38,711 nucleotides of DNA from Chloroflexota bacterium (GTDB lineage Bacteria; Chloroflexota; Chloroflexia; JAMCWQ01): the NCBI GenBank assembly GCA_023480825.1, contig JAMCWQ010000013.1:1-38711 (forward strand), in the 5' to 3' direction. Both the position numbers and the translations under genes were made by a program. Under the pieces are notes generated by a model. The model was not told where the DNA came from. It saw nothing but the letters and a program-made list of their open reading frames with translations, and made no database searches. Position 1 is the first letter of the stretch. Each line of letters begins with the position of its first letter. Of this stretch, positions 10,354 through 18,522 are shown piece by piece.

Positions 10354-10560
10354 TCAGGTCGAGTTGTTATCCTCCCCATCCGCGCAAGTCGACGACGTGC
10401 CGCTGCACTTGTCCTGCAGGAAGATGAACAGGGACTCCAGGTCGGAGAATACCTGCCGCTCGACGGTGCGGGGATTCTCCAAGGAGGCGCGCCATACGGG
10501 TGCGCCAGTGCCGTCACGCCAGAGCCTTAGCAGATAGGATATGTACTCTTGCCGGTCCAT
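10354..10560 (-). CDS. small conserved protein, MDRQEY type, unknown function
   Basis: A 68-residue soluble protein starting MDRQEYISYLLRLWR, with a central W-R-A-S-L-E-N-P segment and a hydrophobic DLESLFIFLQ helix. I recognise the pattern from short hypothetical proteins common in Chloroflexota genomes, where the middle reads roughly WRASLE-P-T-ER--F-DLE-LF-FL; no function is known to me. An upstream in-frame start at 10623 exists. The ATG at 10560 is chosen because GGGAG lies about 7 nt upstream and the family begins with MDRQEY. The serine/threonine-rich tail after residue 52 is probably disordered. It lies between the propeller gene and the giant gene on the same strand, with gaps of 138 and 193 bp, so co-transcription is possible but unproven. 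Confidence 0.7.
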   Translation of the reverse strand: MDRQEYISYLLRLWRDGTGAPVWRASLENPRTVERQVFSDLESLFIFLQDKCSGTSSTCADGEDNNST

Positions 10561-10698
10561 GGCTGATCTCCCTGACCTTGATTGTCCGACCTGTAGCACG
10601 CTATTACCGGGCGGAGCGCCCACCGCTTCAGAGACCGGGCCAGGGCCTTGGCTGTAACCATGGCCCTTCGCTCCAACGCCAGACTGGAAGACGAGCGC

Positions 10699-11883
10699 TC
10701 AGTCACGGCTAGTCCGGCCGTGCGCTGCCTGCCTCACGACCAGACCAACTGCCAGCAGCATTACCCCGAAGACCGCCGCTGCCGGCATGGCCGATCCCGG
10801 CTCGCCGGTGGCCGGCAGCCCAACGCTGGCGGAGGCGGTTGAGGTTGGGGAGGCAATGGCGGTTGGCGAAGCGGCGGCAGTCGGCGAAGCGGCTGCGCTT
10901 GCAGAATCTTCGACGACGGATAGGTTGTTGCTTTGAGGATTGGTCACATAGACGCGGTTGGTATCCTGATCAACATCCACGCCGGCCGCGCCAATATTGG
11001 GGACAGTCCCGGCGACGGTGTTGTTTGTCCCATCGAGGATGAAGAGATTATTGGCTCCTGGCTGGAAACTAGTGACATAGATCCGGTCAGTGTGCGGATT
11101 CACTGCAACGCCAAAGGTGCCTATGGGTGGCTGTGCCAGTGCGACAACGGTGAGGAGCGTGTTGGTGGCCCCATCGAACACGGAGACGTTCCCGATCATC
11201 TGGTTGGTGACGTAGACCCGGTTGGTTGTGGAGTTCACTGCCACCTGGGAGGAGTTGCTGCCAGACGGCAAGGTGGTGATCACATTGTTGTTCGAGCCAT
11301 CGATCACCGAGAGGACACCCTCGGAGCCGGTCGTGATGACATAGAGCCGGTTTGTGGCCGGATTCACCGCCAAGCCCAGTGGGCCGCTGGCGAACGGGAT
11401 GGTGGCGACAACGGAGTTGGTGCTGCCATCGATCACCGAGACGCTGTTGCTATCGCCGTTCCCCACGTAGACCGTGTTCGTCGCCGGGTTTACGGCGACC
11501 ACGATTGGCTTGCTACCGACAGTGATAGTGGCGGCTACCGAATTGCTGGACCCGTCGATCACCGAGACATTGCCGCTATCACGATTTGCGACATACACCA
11601 TGTTGGTGGTTGGATTTGCTGCAACGCCTTGGGGGCTTGTGCCGACAGGGATGGTGGCGACGGTGGTGTTGCTGGCTCCATCGACAACGGAGACATCGTT
11701 GCTAGTCTCGTTGCTTACATAGATACGGTTGGTTGTCGGGTTCACCGCGACATACTGGGGGCCGGTACCGACGGGCACCGTTGCAACGATAGTCTGGGCG
11801 CCAGCCGGTATGGCGGTCCAGAGTACCAGCGCCAAAGATAGTGCGCTGATCGTGGCGAGCCGTGAAGTGAAACGATGCATCAT
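10699..11883 (-). CDS. secreted YVTN-type beta-propeller protein with LPXTG-type sorting signal
   Basis: A 394-residue extracellular protein. The N-terminus (MMHRFTSRLATISALSLALV...AGAQ) is a signal peptide. The body is a run of repeats of about 42 residues with the signatures NPTTNRIYVSN, VSVIDGSSN and VATIPVG, the YVTN/NHL-like propeller pattern; I count about seven, enough for one closed propeller. A low-complexity Ala/Ser/Pro/Thr linker (ASPTAAASPT type) follows. The protein ends with LPATG, a hydrophobic helix and a basic tail (RQAAHGRTSRD), the layout of a sortase substrate. The start at 11883 has AGGAGG 8 nt upstream; the adjacent ATG at 11880 is also possible. No sortase gene is in the window. 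The gene is divergent from the BTAD-family regulator, which is therefore a candidate regulator of it (inference). Confidence 0.88.
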   Translation of the reverse strand: MMHRFTSRLATISALSLALVLWTAIPAGAQTIVATVPVGTGPQYVAVNPTTNRIYVSNETSNDVSVVDGASNTTVATIPVGTSPQGVAANPTTNMVYVANRDSGNVSVIDGSSNSVAATITVGSKPIVVAVNPATNTVYVGNGDSNSVSVIDGSTNSVVATIPFASGPLGLAVNPATNRLYVITTGSEGVLSVIDGSNNNVITTLPSGSNSSQVAVNSTTNRVYVTNQMIGNVSVFDGATNTLLTVVALAQPPIGTFGVAVNPHTDRIYVTSFQPGANNLFILDGTNNTVAGTVPNIGAAGVDVDQDTNRVYVTNPQSNNLSVVEDSASAAASPTAAASPTAIASPTSTASASVGLPATGEPGSAMPAAAVFGVMLLAVGLVVRQAAHGRTSRD

Positions 11884-11947
11884 TGCACTTGCCTCCTGTG
11901 CCAAGGACGAATCCCCAAGACAACCAAAAAGCTCGAAATTCCACCCC

Positions 11948-11965
11948 CCGGCTAAAGCTAGCCGG
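11948..11965. promoter_or_regulatory. perfect hairpin/dyad in the divergent propeller-regulator region
   Basis: CCGGCTA (11948-11954) and TAGCCGG (11959-11965) are exact inverted repeats around AAGC. The dyad sits 65-82 bp upstream of the propeller start and about 155 bp upstream of the regulator start. It could be an operator or a 5'-UTR stem-loop of the propeller mRNA. Function is inferred only from position. Confidence 0.4.
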
Positions 11966-12023
11966 TTGTCCACCGAAAACTATAGTAGCTAGGTGCGAAA
12001 CCAGCGTGAATTTATCGTGAAGA

Positions 12024-12052
12024 TTGACATATTTTCGAAGCGGTCTTACAAT
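12024..12052 (+). promoter_or_regulatory. sigma-70-type promoter of the BTAD regulator gene
   Basis: TTGACA at 12024-12029, a 17-bp spacer, and TACAAT at 12047-12052: a perfect -35, a five-of-six -10 and ideal spacing. Transcription would start near 12059, giving a leader of about 60 nt before the ATG at 12120. Confidence 0.8.
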
Positions 12053-12119
12053 TTCTTATTGGGAAGGGTTCCCAAGCCGATTTGCGTGGCCGTCGCTCGC
12101 CGGCTACCGGAGGAGGATG

Positions 12120-15100
12120 ATGGCTAAGTACTGTTTGTCCTTGCTCGGCCCCTCTCAATTGACGATTGACGGTCAACCTACTGCAAGCCTCACCTCGGCC
12201 AAGGCGCGTGCCCTACTCTTCTACCTGGCTGTTGAAGCCAGCGCACCGCACCGGCGCCCCTCACTGGCGGCCCTTCTCTGGCCGGAGAGTCCGGATGAGC
12301 TGGCGCTTGGCAGCCTGCGCCGGGCGCTTCTCGATATCCGGCAGACAGTCGAGCACCAAGGGGCCGGATCGCCTTTTCTCCTTGTGACAAGAAACAGCGT
12401 GCAATGGGACTCCCACAGCGATTGGTGGTGCGATGTGGCGGCCTTCCAGAAGCTACTTGCCGGGCATGAGCATAGGCAGTTACCTATAGAGCGTCTACGA
12501 GAGGCAGTAGGGCTTTACCGGGGCCAATTCCTGGAGGGCTTCGCTCTGGACGACAGCCCGGCCTACGAGGAATGGCTGTACTTCAAGAGAGAAGAGCTGA
12601 ACGTACAGGCGATGGCGGCGCTTCGCGGCCTCACGACGAGTCATGAGCGGCGTGGTGAGTGGAAAGAGGCGGAGTCTTTCGTTCGCCGCCAGCTTGCTCT
12701 GGAGCCCTGGAATGAGGATGCTCATTGTGCCCTCATGCGCGTGCTGGCGTCCAGCGGGCGGCGCAGCGAGGCTCTGGCGCAGTACGAGGTCTGCCGCAGG
12801 ATTTTGGCCCAGGAGCTGGAGGCCGAGCCGGGGAGGGAGACTAACGAGCTATGCGCGAGCATTCGTGCCGGAAAATTGGATCTAGGCTGCTCGGCGAGTT
12901 CTTTGGGGATGTCAAAGGCTCCCGATAACGGGGTGGTAGCAGAGCCAAAGGCTTTGTTCGTAGCCAGAGGCCGAGAGTTGGCAAGTTTGAAAGAACACCT
13001 CTCGGCAGCGATGGCCGGGCAGGGGCGAGTGGTGTTCGTGACCGGCGAGGCCGGTAGCGGAAAATCGAGCTTGTTGCATGAGTTTGCCCGGCGGGCAATG
13101 GATGAACACCCTGATTTACTGGCCGCAGACGGAAGCGGTAACGCCTACACCGGCGCCGGTGATCCTTACCTACCTTTCCGGGAGATTCTGGAGATGCTGG
13201 CCGGTGATGTGGAGGCCAGGCGGGCCTCAGGAAGTATATGCGCCGAGCAAGCGCGCCGCCTGTGGGATGCTCTCCCCGCCACCGCGCAATCGATAGTCAG
13301 CCACGGTCCCGACCTGATCGACGCGTTGGTGCCAGGGGCGGATCTTGCTCTGCGAGCACGAGCCTTCGTTCCCGGTAGCTCTGGGGGCCAGTGGCTTGAT
13401 AAGCTGGAGACGCTGGTGCAAAGCAAGGCGGCCGCCCAATCGGTCGGGCTTAGGGAGGTGCTATTCCAGCAGGTTACAAAGGTATTACGGGACATTGCGA
13501 GCCACCAGCCTTTGTTGCTCTTGCTGGACGACATGCAGTGGGCGGATGAAGGATCTATCGGCTTTCTCTTTCACTTGGGACGGCGGCTATCGGGCAGCCG
13601 GATTCTAATTGTGGGAGCTTACCGGCCGGAAGAGGTAATGGGTCGTCTCACCGAGGAGCGCCACCCTCTGGAGCCGGTGGTGAACGAGTTGGGGCGGTAC
13701 TCTGGGGATCTGAAGATCGACCTTGAGCAGGCCGATGGCCGGGCTTTGGTGGAGGCTTTGGTAGATGCCGAGCCGAACAGGCTTGGCAGCAGCTTCCGGG
13801 AGATGCTGTTTCGCCACACCGGCGGGCATGCCCTCTTTTCGGTAGAGCTACTGCGAGGGATGCAGGAGCGGGGAGACCTGGTGCGAGACGAAGAAGGTCA
13901 CTGGGTGGAGGCCCCGGAAGCGCGCTGGTGGCGTTTGCCTCCGCGGGTGGAGGCGGCCATCGCCGAGCGCTTAAACCGGCTTCCGGGTGCGCTGGTATCG
14001 GTCCTGCGGGTGGCCAGCGTCGAGGGCGCCGAGTTCACGGCTGAGGTTGCAGCGCAGGTGTTGGAAGTCCAGGAGCAAGAAATCTACCGGCGCCTCAGTG
14101 GGGCCTTGAGCAGGGAACATCAGTTGGTGACGGCGTGCAGTCTGAAGCGTCTGGATGGCCGGCGGTTGTCCTGCTACCGCTTCCGGCATCAGTTGTTCCA
14201 GGAGTACTTGTACCGGCACCTGGATGAAGTGGAGCGGGCGCACCGGCACGAGGCGGTGGCTTGCTCTCTGGAGACGCTGTATGGATCGGGCAGGTCTGAG
14301 AAGTCGCTCGAGCTGGCGTGGCATTTTGAGAAGGCTGGTCTACCCTCAAGGGCGATTCCCTACCTGGTCCTAGCAGGAGAGAGGGCCGTGCAGATCAGTG
14401 GTCACCGGGTAGCGGTTTCGCATTTCAATCATGCTCTAGAACTAATCGCCGCTTCGCCGCAGACTCGGGAGCGCGATGAGCTTGAGCTTCGTGTGCAGAT
14501 GGCCCTAACCGTCCCATTGGCCGCCATCGAGAGTTTCGTGTCACCCAGGCGAGTGCGAGCCTGCACGAGAGCCTACGAGCTTGGTGAGCGGCTAGGAGAA
14601 AAGCGCAAGCAAGTCGAGGCTCTATTTCTGATTGCCCATATCAAGGCTTTCTCTGGCGACTTGGATGGGGCGCTGGCGCTTGGCGAGCAGTTGCTCCAGG
14701 TGTCGGAGCAACTGGCTGACGCGCGATTGATCGCTATGGCCCACTACGCCATTGGCCTTGGCAAATATCTGAAATGTGACCTGCTGGCAGCTCAGGAGCA
14801 CTTGGACGAGGTCAAGCGGCATCACGATCCCAAGCAGGGCGCTTCAATGTCTGCACAAATAGGTTTGGACATGGGGGTCGATTCCCTTGCCCCTTACAGT
14901 ATGATCTTGTGGGGCTTGGGCTACCCCGACCAGGCCATCGAGTGCGTGCGGGAAACGATAGCCGCGGCGAGAACCGCCGGCAGCCTCCTGAGCATGGTCG
15001 ATGCCTTGGTGAGCAGTCTTAGCTGCTTGCTGCTGTCGGGAAAAGCGGAGGAAGTCGAACGGCTTCTGCCTGATCTCCAGAGCCTCATATTCGATAGGGG

Positions 15101-15728
15101 CTTCGAAATGTTCGAGCCCTGGTTGTACCTGGTGCGCGGGAGGCTCGGTCTTGCCACTGGTGCCCCTGAAGAGGGAATTGCTCAAATGATGAGTGCGGTT
15201 CGCGCTTGGGAAGCTTCCGGCATCTCTTATGCTGGGCCTTTCCAGTGCCACCTGTTGGCTGATGTGTGTCTCCGGACAGGACAGGCCCCAACTGGGTTCG
15301 CTATGGTGGACAAGGGGTTGGCAAGGGTGCGGGCTACCGGCCAGCGTGGTTTTGAGGCTGACCTCTACCGGCTGAAGGGCGAGCTTCTTCTGATGAGCGG
15401 ACAGGGAAGCGAAGTCGAGGCGGAGGAATCCTTCTGGAAAGCGTTGGAGTTGGCCCGCCGCCAGCAGGCCAAGGCCTGGGAGCTAAGAGCGGCCACTAGC
15501 CTCGCCAGACTATGGCGCCGGCAGGGCAAGACTGCTGAGGGCAGGCGGTTGCTAGAAGATGTCTACGTCTGGTTCACGGAAGGGTTCGGGACGGCTGATT
15601 TGCAGGAGGCCAAGGCTCTGCTTGAAGAACTGGCGGCGGAGGAGGAGCTGCAAGCACATGGGGCCTCAGACAGCCCTGTCACTGGAGATGAACGTTTCGA
15701 TCCAGAAGAGGAAGGTCTGGCGGTCTGA
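12120..15728 (+). CDS. BTAD/SARP-like transcriptional regulator with STAND-type ATPase and TPR region
   Basis: A 1202-residue multidomain regulator. About residues 1-90 form an OmpR-like winged-helix DNA-binding region (starting AKYCLSLLGPSQLTIDG, with LLWPES). About residues 130-255 form the helical bacterial transcriptional activator domain (LYRGQFLEGF, ERRGEWKEAESFVRRQLALEPWNEDAH is its TPR-like core). The ATPase follows: Walker A GEAGSGKSS near residue 307 and Walker B LLLLLDDMQW near 466. From about 750 onward the sequence is helical TPR-like repeats. This is the layout of large SARP/MalT-type regulators that switch on when a ligand and ATP bind. The tandem ATG codons at 12117 and 12120 follow GGAGGAGG; 12120 has the better 6-nt spacing. 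It is divergent from the propeller gene and has its own strong promoter. Its ligand and targets are unknown. Confidence 0.9.
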   Translation: MAKYCLSLLGPSQLTIDGQPTASLTSAKARALLFYLAVEASAPHRRPSLAALLWPESPDELALGSLRRALLDIRQTVEHQGAGSPFLLVTRNSVQWDSHSDWWCDVAAFQKLLAGHEHRQLPIERLREAVGLYRGQFLEGFALDDSPAYEEWLYFKREELNVQAMAALRGLTTSHERRGEWKEAESFVRRQLALEPWNEDAHCALMRVLASSGRRSEALAQYEVCRRILAQELEAEPGRETNELCASIRAGKLDLGCSASSLGMSKAPDNGVVAEPKALFVARGRELASLKEHLSAAMAGQGRVVFVTGEAGSGKSSLLHEFARRAMDEHPDLLAADGSGNAYTGAGDPYLPFREILEMLAGDVEARRASGSICAEQARRLWDALPATAQSIVSHGPDLIDALVPGADLALRARAFVPGSSGGQWLDKLETLVQSKAAAQSVGLREVLFQQVTKVLRDIASHQPLLLLLDDMQWADEGSIGFLFHLGRRLSGSRILIVGAYRPEEVMGRLTEERHPLEPVVNELGRYSGDLKIDLEQADGRALVEALVDAEPNRLGSSFREMLFRHTGGHALFSVELLRGMQERGDLVRDEEGHWVEAPEARWWRLPPRVEAAIAERLNRLPGALVSVLRVASVEGAEFTAEVAAQVLEVQEQEIYRRLSGALSREHQLVTACSLKRLDGRRLSCYRFRHQLFQEYLYRHLDEVERAHRHEAVACSLETLYGSGRSEKSLELAWHFEKAGLPSRAIPYLVLAGERAVQISGHRVAVSHFNHALELIAASPQTRERDELELRVQMALTVPLAAIESFVSPRRVRACTRAYELGERLGEKRKQVEALFLIAHIKAFSGDLDGALALGEQLLQVSEQLADARLIAMAHYAIGLGKYLKCDLLAAQEHLDEVKRHHDPKQGASMSAQIGLDMGVDSLAPYSMILWGLGYPDQAIECVRETIAAARTAGSLLSMVDALVSSLSCLLLSGKAEEVERLLPDLQSLIFDRGFEMFEPWLYLVRGRLGLATGAPEEGIAQMMSAVRAWEASGISYAGPFQCHLLADVCLRTGQAPTGFAMVDKGLARVRATGQRGFEADLYRLKGELLLMSGQGSEVEAEESFWKALELARRQQAKAWELRAATSLARLWRRQGKTAEGRRLLEDVYVWFTEGFGTADLQEAKALLEELAAEEELQAHGASDSPVTGDERFDPEEEGLAV

Positions 15729-15747
15729 TACTCCTTCACGCCACCGG

Positions 15748-15782
15748 CGCCAAATGCCAGCCTGAGAAGGGGGCATTTGGCG
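15748..15782. terminator. bidirectional terminator hairpin
   Basis: Perfect 11-bp arms CGCCAAATGCC (15748-15758) and GGCATTTGGCG (15772-15782) enclose a 13-nt loop. Outside them CTCCTTC (15731-15737) can pair with GAAGGAG (15782-15788). It occupies the 74-bp gap between the convergent regulator and binding-protein genes, so it probably ends both transcripts. Confidence 0.75.
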
Positions 15783-15802
15783 AAGGAGCGCGGCTCTCCA
15801 TC

Positions 15803-17023
15803 CTACCCGGCTCGCACGTCCTCATAGACCTGAGTTATTTTCTGCATTATCTCGGGTGCGTAGTAGGGCAGCCAATGGACGCGGGCCAATTCCTCGTCGG
15901 TGTGGGTCATCACTTTTTGAAGCTTCGGATCGAGGAACTCATTGGCTTTGGCGTTCACCGTCATGTAGCCGACTTCTTTCGCCATTTCAGCTGCATTGTG
16001 CGGTTCGAACATGTGGTTTATCCAGGCGTAGGCCGCGTCCTTGTGCGGAGCATCGGCCAGAATGCAGAACTGGTCGGCCCAGGAGGTAGCGCCTTCCTTG
16101 GGAATGACCGTTTGGATAGGCATTCCGTCGATGGCAAGGCCCCAGGCGAGCCCATCGTCGGTCTGTCCCAGCCAGACGTCTCCGGTGGCGAGTAGGTTCT
16201 TCACCTCTTCGAGGCTCTCATAATTCTTCAGCAAGAGAGGTTTCTGCTCGCGTAGTTTTGCCTCGATCTGCGCCAGTTTGGCGTCGGTATCCTGGTCCAG
16301 CTTCTCGATGTCGAGGCCAAGAAACATTCCGGCGGCGTAGATCCACTCCTCATTGCTCTCCATCGTGATCTTGCCCTTGTATTTCTCATCCCACATCACC
16401 TGCCAGGAATCCGGCTTGGGAGTCACCTGCTGGGTGTTGTAGACTATGCCGGTGACGCCGAAGACAAATGGGAAACTATATCTCTTGTTGTCGAAGAAGG
16501 CGTAGTTGGCTGTCTTGAAGCTATCATAGACGCCCTCGAAATGCGGGACCATTGCTTCGTCCAGCGGTGCGATAAGGCCGGTTTGCGCCATGCGCTGGAC
16601 GTAGTTGTTACTTGGCTGGATGATGTCCACTCCCTGGTGCCCGGCCTGGAGCTTGGACCATAGCTCTTCGTTGCCATGATAGAAGGTGACGTTGAGTTTG
16701 ACGCCGTACTGCTCCTCGAAGGACTTCACGGCAAAATCCGGAGCGTAGATGCCCCAAGTCCAGATGTTCAGCTCTTTGCTGGTCAGCTGGGCATTGGCGG
16801 CGGACGTCGCAGTTTGGGAGGCAGCAGCCGTCGCAGTCTGCGCAGAGGTCGTAGTGGTCTGGGCAGCGCCAGCTGAGCTTGGAGTGGTGGATGCTTGCCC
16901 GCCGCAGCCGTTAAGAACCGCGCCGCCGGCCAACCCCGCGATGGCCAGCCCGCCGGCGTGCAGTAGGCTGCGCCGGCTGATTCTTCGCTCGAATGCCTGG
17001 AGCCACGCTTCCTCTTTAGCCAC
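15803..17023 (-). CDS. spermidine/putrescine-type ABC transporter substrate-binding lipoprotein (PotD-like)
   Basis: A 406-residue extracytoplasmic solute-binding protein. Residues 16-21 (SRRSLL) resemble a twin-arginine motif, followed by a hydrophobic core and lipobox LNGC with Cys40 as the lipidated residue; export may therefore be by Tat. An Ala/Thr/Ser-rich linker leads into the fold at ELNIWTWGIYAPDF. Family landmarks include YGVKLNVTFYHGNEEL, DIIQPSNNYVQRM, PFVFGVTGIVYNT and PKPDSWQVMWDEKYKGKI, typical of PotD/PotF proteins. The start is GTG, with AAGGAGG about 10 nt upstream. It lies 30 bp downstream of the aminotransferase gene on the same strand. No permease or ATPase gene (PotABC) is beside it, so partners must be elsewhere. 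The ligand could be a polyamine or another amine. Confidence 0.88.
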   Translation of the reverse strand: MAKEEAWLQAFERRISRRSLLHAGGLAIAGLAGGAVLNGCGGQASTTPSSAGAAQTTTTSAQTATAAASQTATSAANAQLTSKELNIWTWGIYAPDFAVKSFEEQYGVKLNVTFYHGNEELWSKLQAGHQGVDIIQPSNNYVQRMAQTGLIAPLDEAMVPHFEGVYDSFKTANYAFFDNKRYSFPFVFGVTGIVYNTQQVTPKPDSWQVMWDEKYKGKITMESNEEWIYAAGMFLGLDIEKLDQDTDAKLAQIEAKLREQKPLLLKNYESLEEVKNLLATGDVWLGQTDDGLAWGLAIDGMPIQTVIPKEGATSWADQFCILADAPHKDAAYAWINHMFEPHNAAEMAKEVGYMTVNAKANEFLDPKLQKVMTHTDEELARVHWLPYYAPEIMQKITQVYEDVRAG

Positions 17024-17053
17024 TTTTCTGCGTCCTCCTTCTAATGTGTGATA

Positions 17054-18208
17054 CTAAGCGGTGGCCAATGCTGCCGATACCCCGGCTCCCGCCGGCACTT
17101 TCACTCCCAGGTCGGTGAGCGTCTTTTCCAGAGCGGCCAGTGCCACCAGCACGTAAGAGACCCCGGCCATCTTGCCCATATGACCAATCCGGAAGAGCTT
17201 TCCGATGAGATCGCCATGGCCTCCGGAGATCATCACACCGTATTTGTCGCGCATCATCGCCCGTAACGCCTTATCCGTCACGCCATCCGGCATCTTCACG
17301 GCGGTCACGCAGGTGGACATGATGTCTTCCGATGCCGGCCATAGCTCCAGCCCCATGGCTTTGATCCCTGCCCGGCAGGCTAGTGCCGCAGCACGGTGGC
17401 GGGCGAAGGCATGCTCCAGCCCCTCTTCCAGCAATTGGGCCGCTGCTTCGCGCACGGCATACACCTGGTTTACGGAAGGTGTGTAGGGGAAACGGCCGTT
17501 ATCGATCAGCCGCTCTTTGAAATCGAGCATGCTGAGCACTGATCCCCGTAGGGGCTCGCTCTTGCCTAGCATCTTTTGCCAGGCGTCCTTGCTGACGGAG
17601 ACAAGCGCCGAGCCGGGAGGCGCCCCGAGACACTTCTGGGGCCCGACTATGCAGATATCTACACCCCATTCATCAGGCAGGCACTGCATGCCGCCTACCG
17701 ATGATACGGCGTCCACAATGGTTATCGCCTGGTGTTCCTTGGCAATCGGGCAAAGCTTCTCTATGGGGTTGAGAGTGCCGGCGGGTGTTTCGGAATGGAC
17801 CACGGAGAGGACCTTGATGTCCGGATGGGCCCGAAACATGTCCCGTACAGCTTCCGGGTCAATGGACTCATTGAAAGGGACCTCGATTTCCAGCAACTCG
17901 CCACCAAAGGTGGTGACGTGCCGGCCGTAGCCCTTGCCGAAGGGGCCGGTAGCAAGGTTGAGGCACTTGTCGCCAGGCTCGATGGTGCTAGCAGCGGCGG
18001 CCTCGAGGCCGAGCACGGCTTCACCGTGCATGATAATTAGGTCGTTCTTGGTCTGAAAGATCTTCTTCAGTTTGTCGATAGTGTCGTTATGGAGTTCGAG
18101 GAACAATGGATCGTAATGGTACATGGTCTGCCTAGCCATCGCCCGCAGCACCCTGTCCGATACTTCAAGGGGTCCACCGGTCATCGTGAATTCGGGAAGA
18201 TCCGCCAT
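17054..18208 (-). CDS. class V PLP-dependent aminotransferase (alanine-glyoxylate / serine-pyruvate type)
   Basis: A 384-residue cytoplasmic pyridoxal-phosphate enzyme of the alanine-glyoxylate/serine-pyruvate group. It starts with the family's early glycine-rich TGGPLEVSDRVL and continues with HGEAVLGLEAAAAS (cofactor phosphate region), SVVHSETPAGTLNP, the cofactor aspartate in IVDAVSSVGG, and the Schiff-base lysine in GPQKCLGAPPG. The C-terminal domain ends with the conserved GVMISGGHGDLIGKLFRIGHMG, here with GG in place of the commoner AGGQG. The amino donor cannot be told from sequence; purine- or taurine-related aminotransferases of the same class are alternatives. It is the first gene of a likely two-gene transcript with the binding protein. 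This pairing suggests that the imported solute, or a breakdown product, is an amine substrate (inference). Confidence 0.88.
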   Translation of the reverse strand: MADLPEFTMTGGPLEVSDRVLRAMARQTMYHYDPLFLELHNDTIDKLKKIFQTKNDLIIMHGEAVLGLEAAAASTIEPGDKCLNLATGPFGKGYGRHVTTFGGELLEIEVPFNESIDPEAVRDMFRAHPDIKVLSVVHSETPAGTLNPIEKLCPIAKEHQAITIVDAVSSVGGMQCLPDEWGVDICIVGPQKCLGAPPGSALVSVSKDAWQKMLGKSEPLRGSVLSMLDFKERLIDNGRFPYTPSVNQVYAVREAAAQLLEEGLEHAFARHRAAALACRAGIKAMGLELWPASEDIMSTCVTAVKMPDGVTDKALRAMMRDKYGVMISGGHGDLIGKLFRIGHMGKMAGVSYVLVALAALEKTLTDLGVKVPAGAGVSAALATA

Positions 18209-18273
18209 TACTCTTCTACCTTTATCCCCTTTCTGATCTCTGTCGCCAGTTTCCTGCTTCCCTATGCGCCTAA

Positions 18274-18302
18274 ATAATCGCCAATTTCGCCCTTTCTGTC
18301 AA
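18274..18302 (-). promoter_or_regulatory. promoter of the aminotransferase/binding-protein transcript
   Basis: On the minus strand TTGACA (complement of 18297-18302), a 17-bp spacer, then GATTAT (complement of 18274-18279). The -35 is perfect, the -10 is four of six, and the predicted start lies about 60 nt before the ATG. Confidence 0.65.
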
Positions 18303-18388
18303 GTGAAAGCTAGGCCCTACTCGGCTGATTGGCGCTCTGCTTGCGTCCCACATCGCGGTAATTAGAATTGCCGGTCATTGTCTCTTTG

Positions 18389-18417
18389 TTGACCACTGGT
18401 GGGATGGGGTTTATCAT
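18389..18417 (+). promoter_or_regulatory. promoter of the first S41 peptidase gene
   Basis: TTGACC (18389-18394), a 17-bp spacer, then TATCAT (18412-18417), both five of six matches to consensus. The predicted start is near 18424, giving a leader of about 100 nt. The 314-bp divergent gap (18209-18522) holds this promoter and the opposing one at 18274-18302. I saw nothing else in it. Confidence 0.65.
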
Positions 18418-18522
18418 AGAACGATAGCCGTCCGAGTAATTCCTCCACGGTGCCTTCCTCATTCGCAACATCTGCCAGGCCAGTGGGAGTGGACGCAGCT
18501 CAAGTTTTGGAGAGAGGCCTCA

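Noticed and set aside
10933-11841. 302-codon plus-strand frame opposite the YVTN propeller gene
   Set aside because: It mirrors the 42-residue repeat of the propeller on the other strand. It has no recognisable fold and no Shine-Dalgarno, and the minus-strand frame has a signal peptide, repeats and sorting signal.
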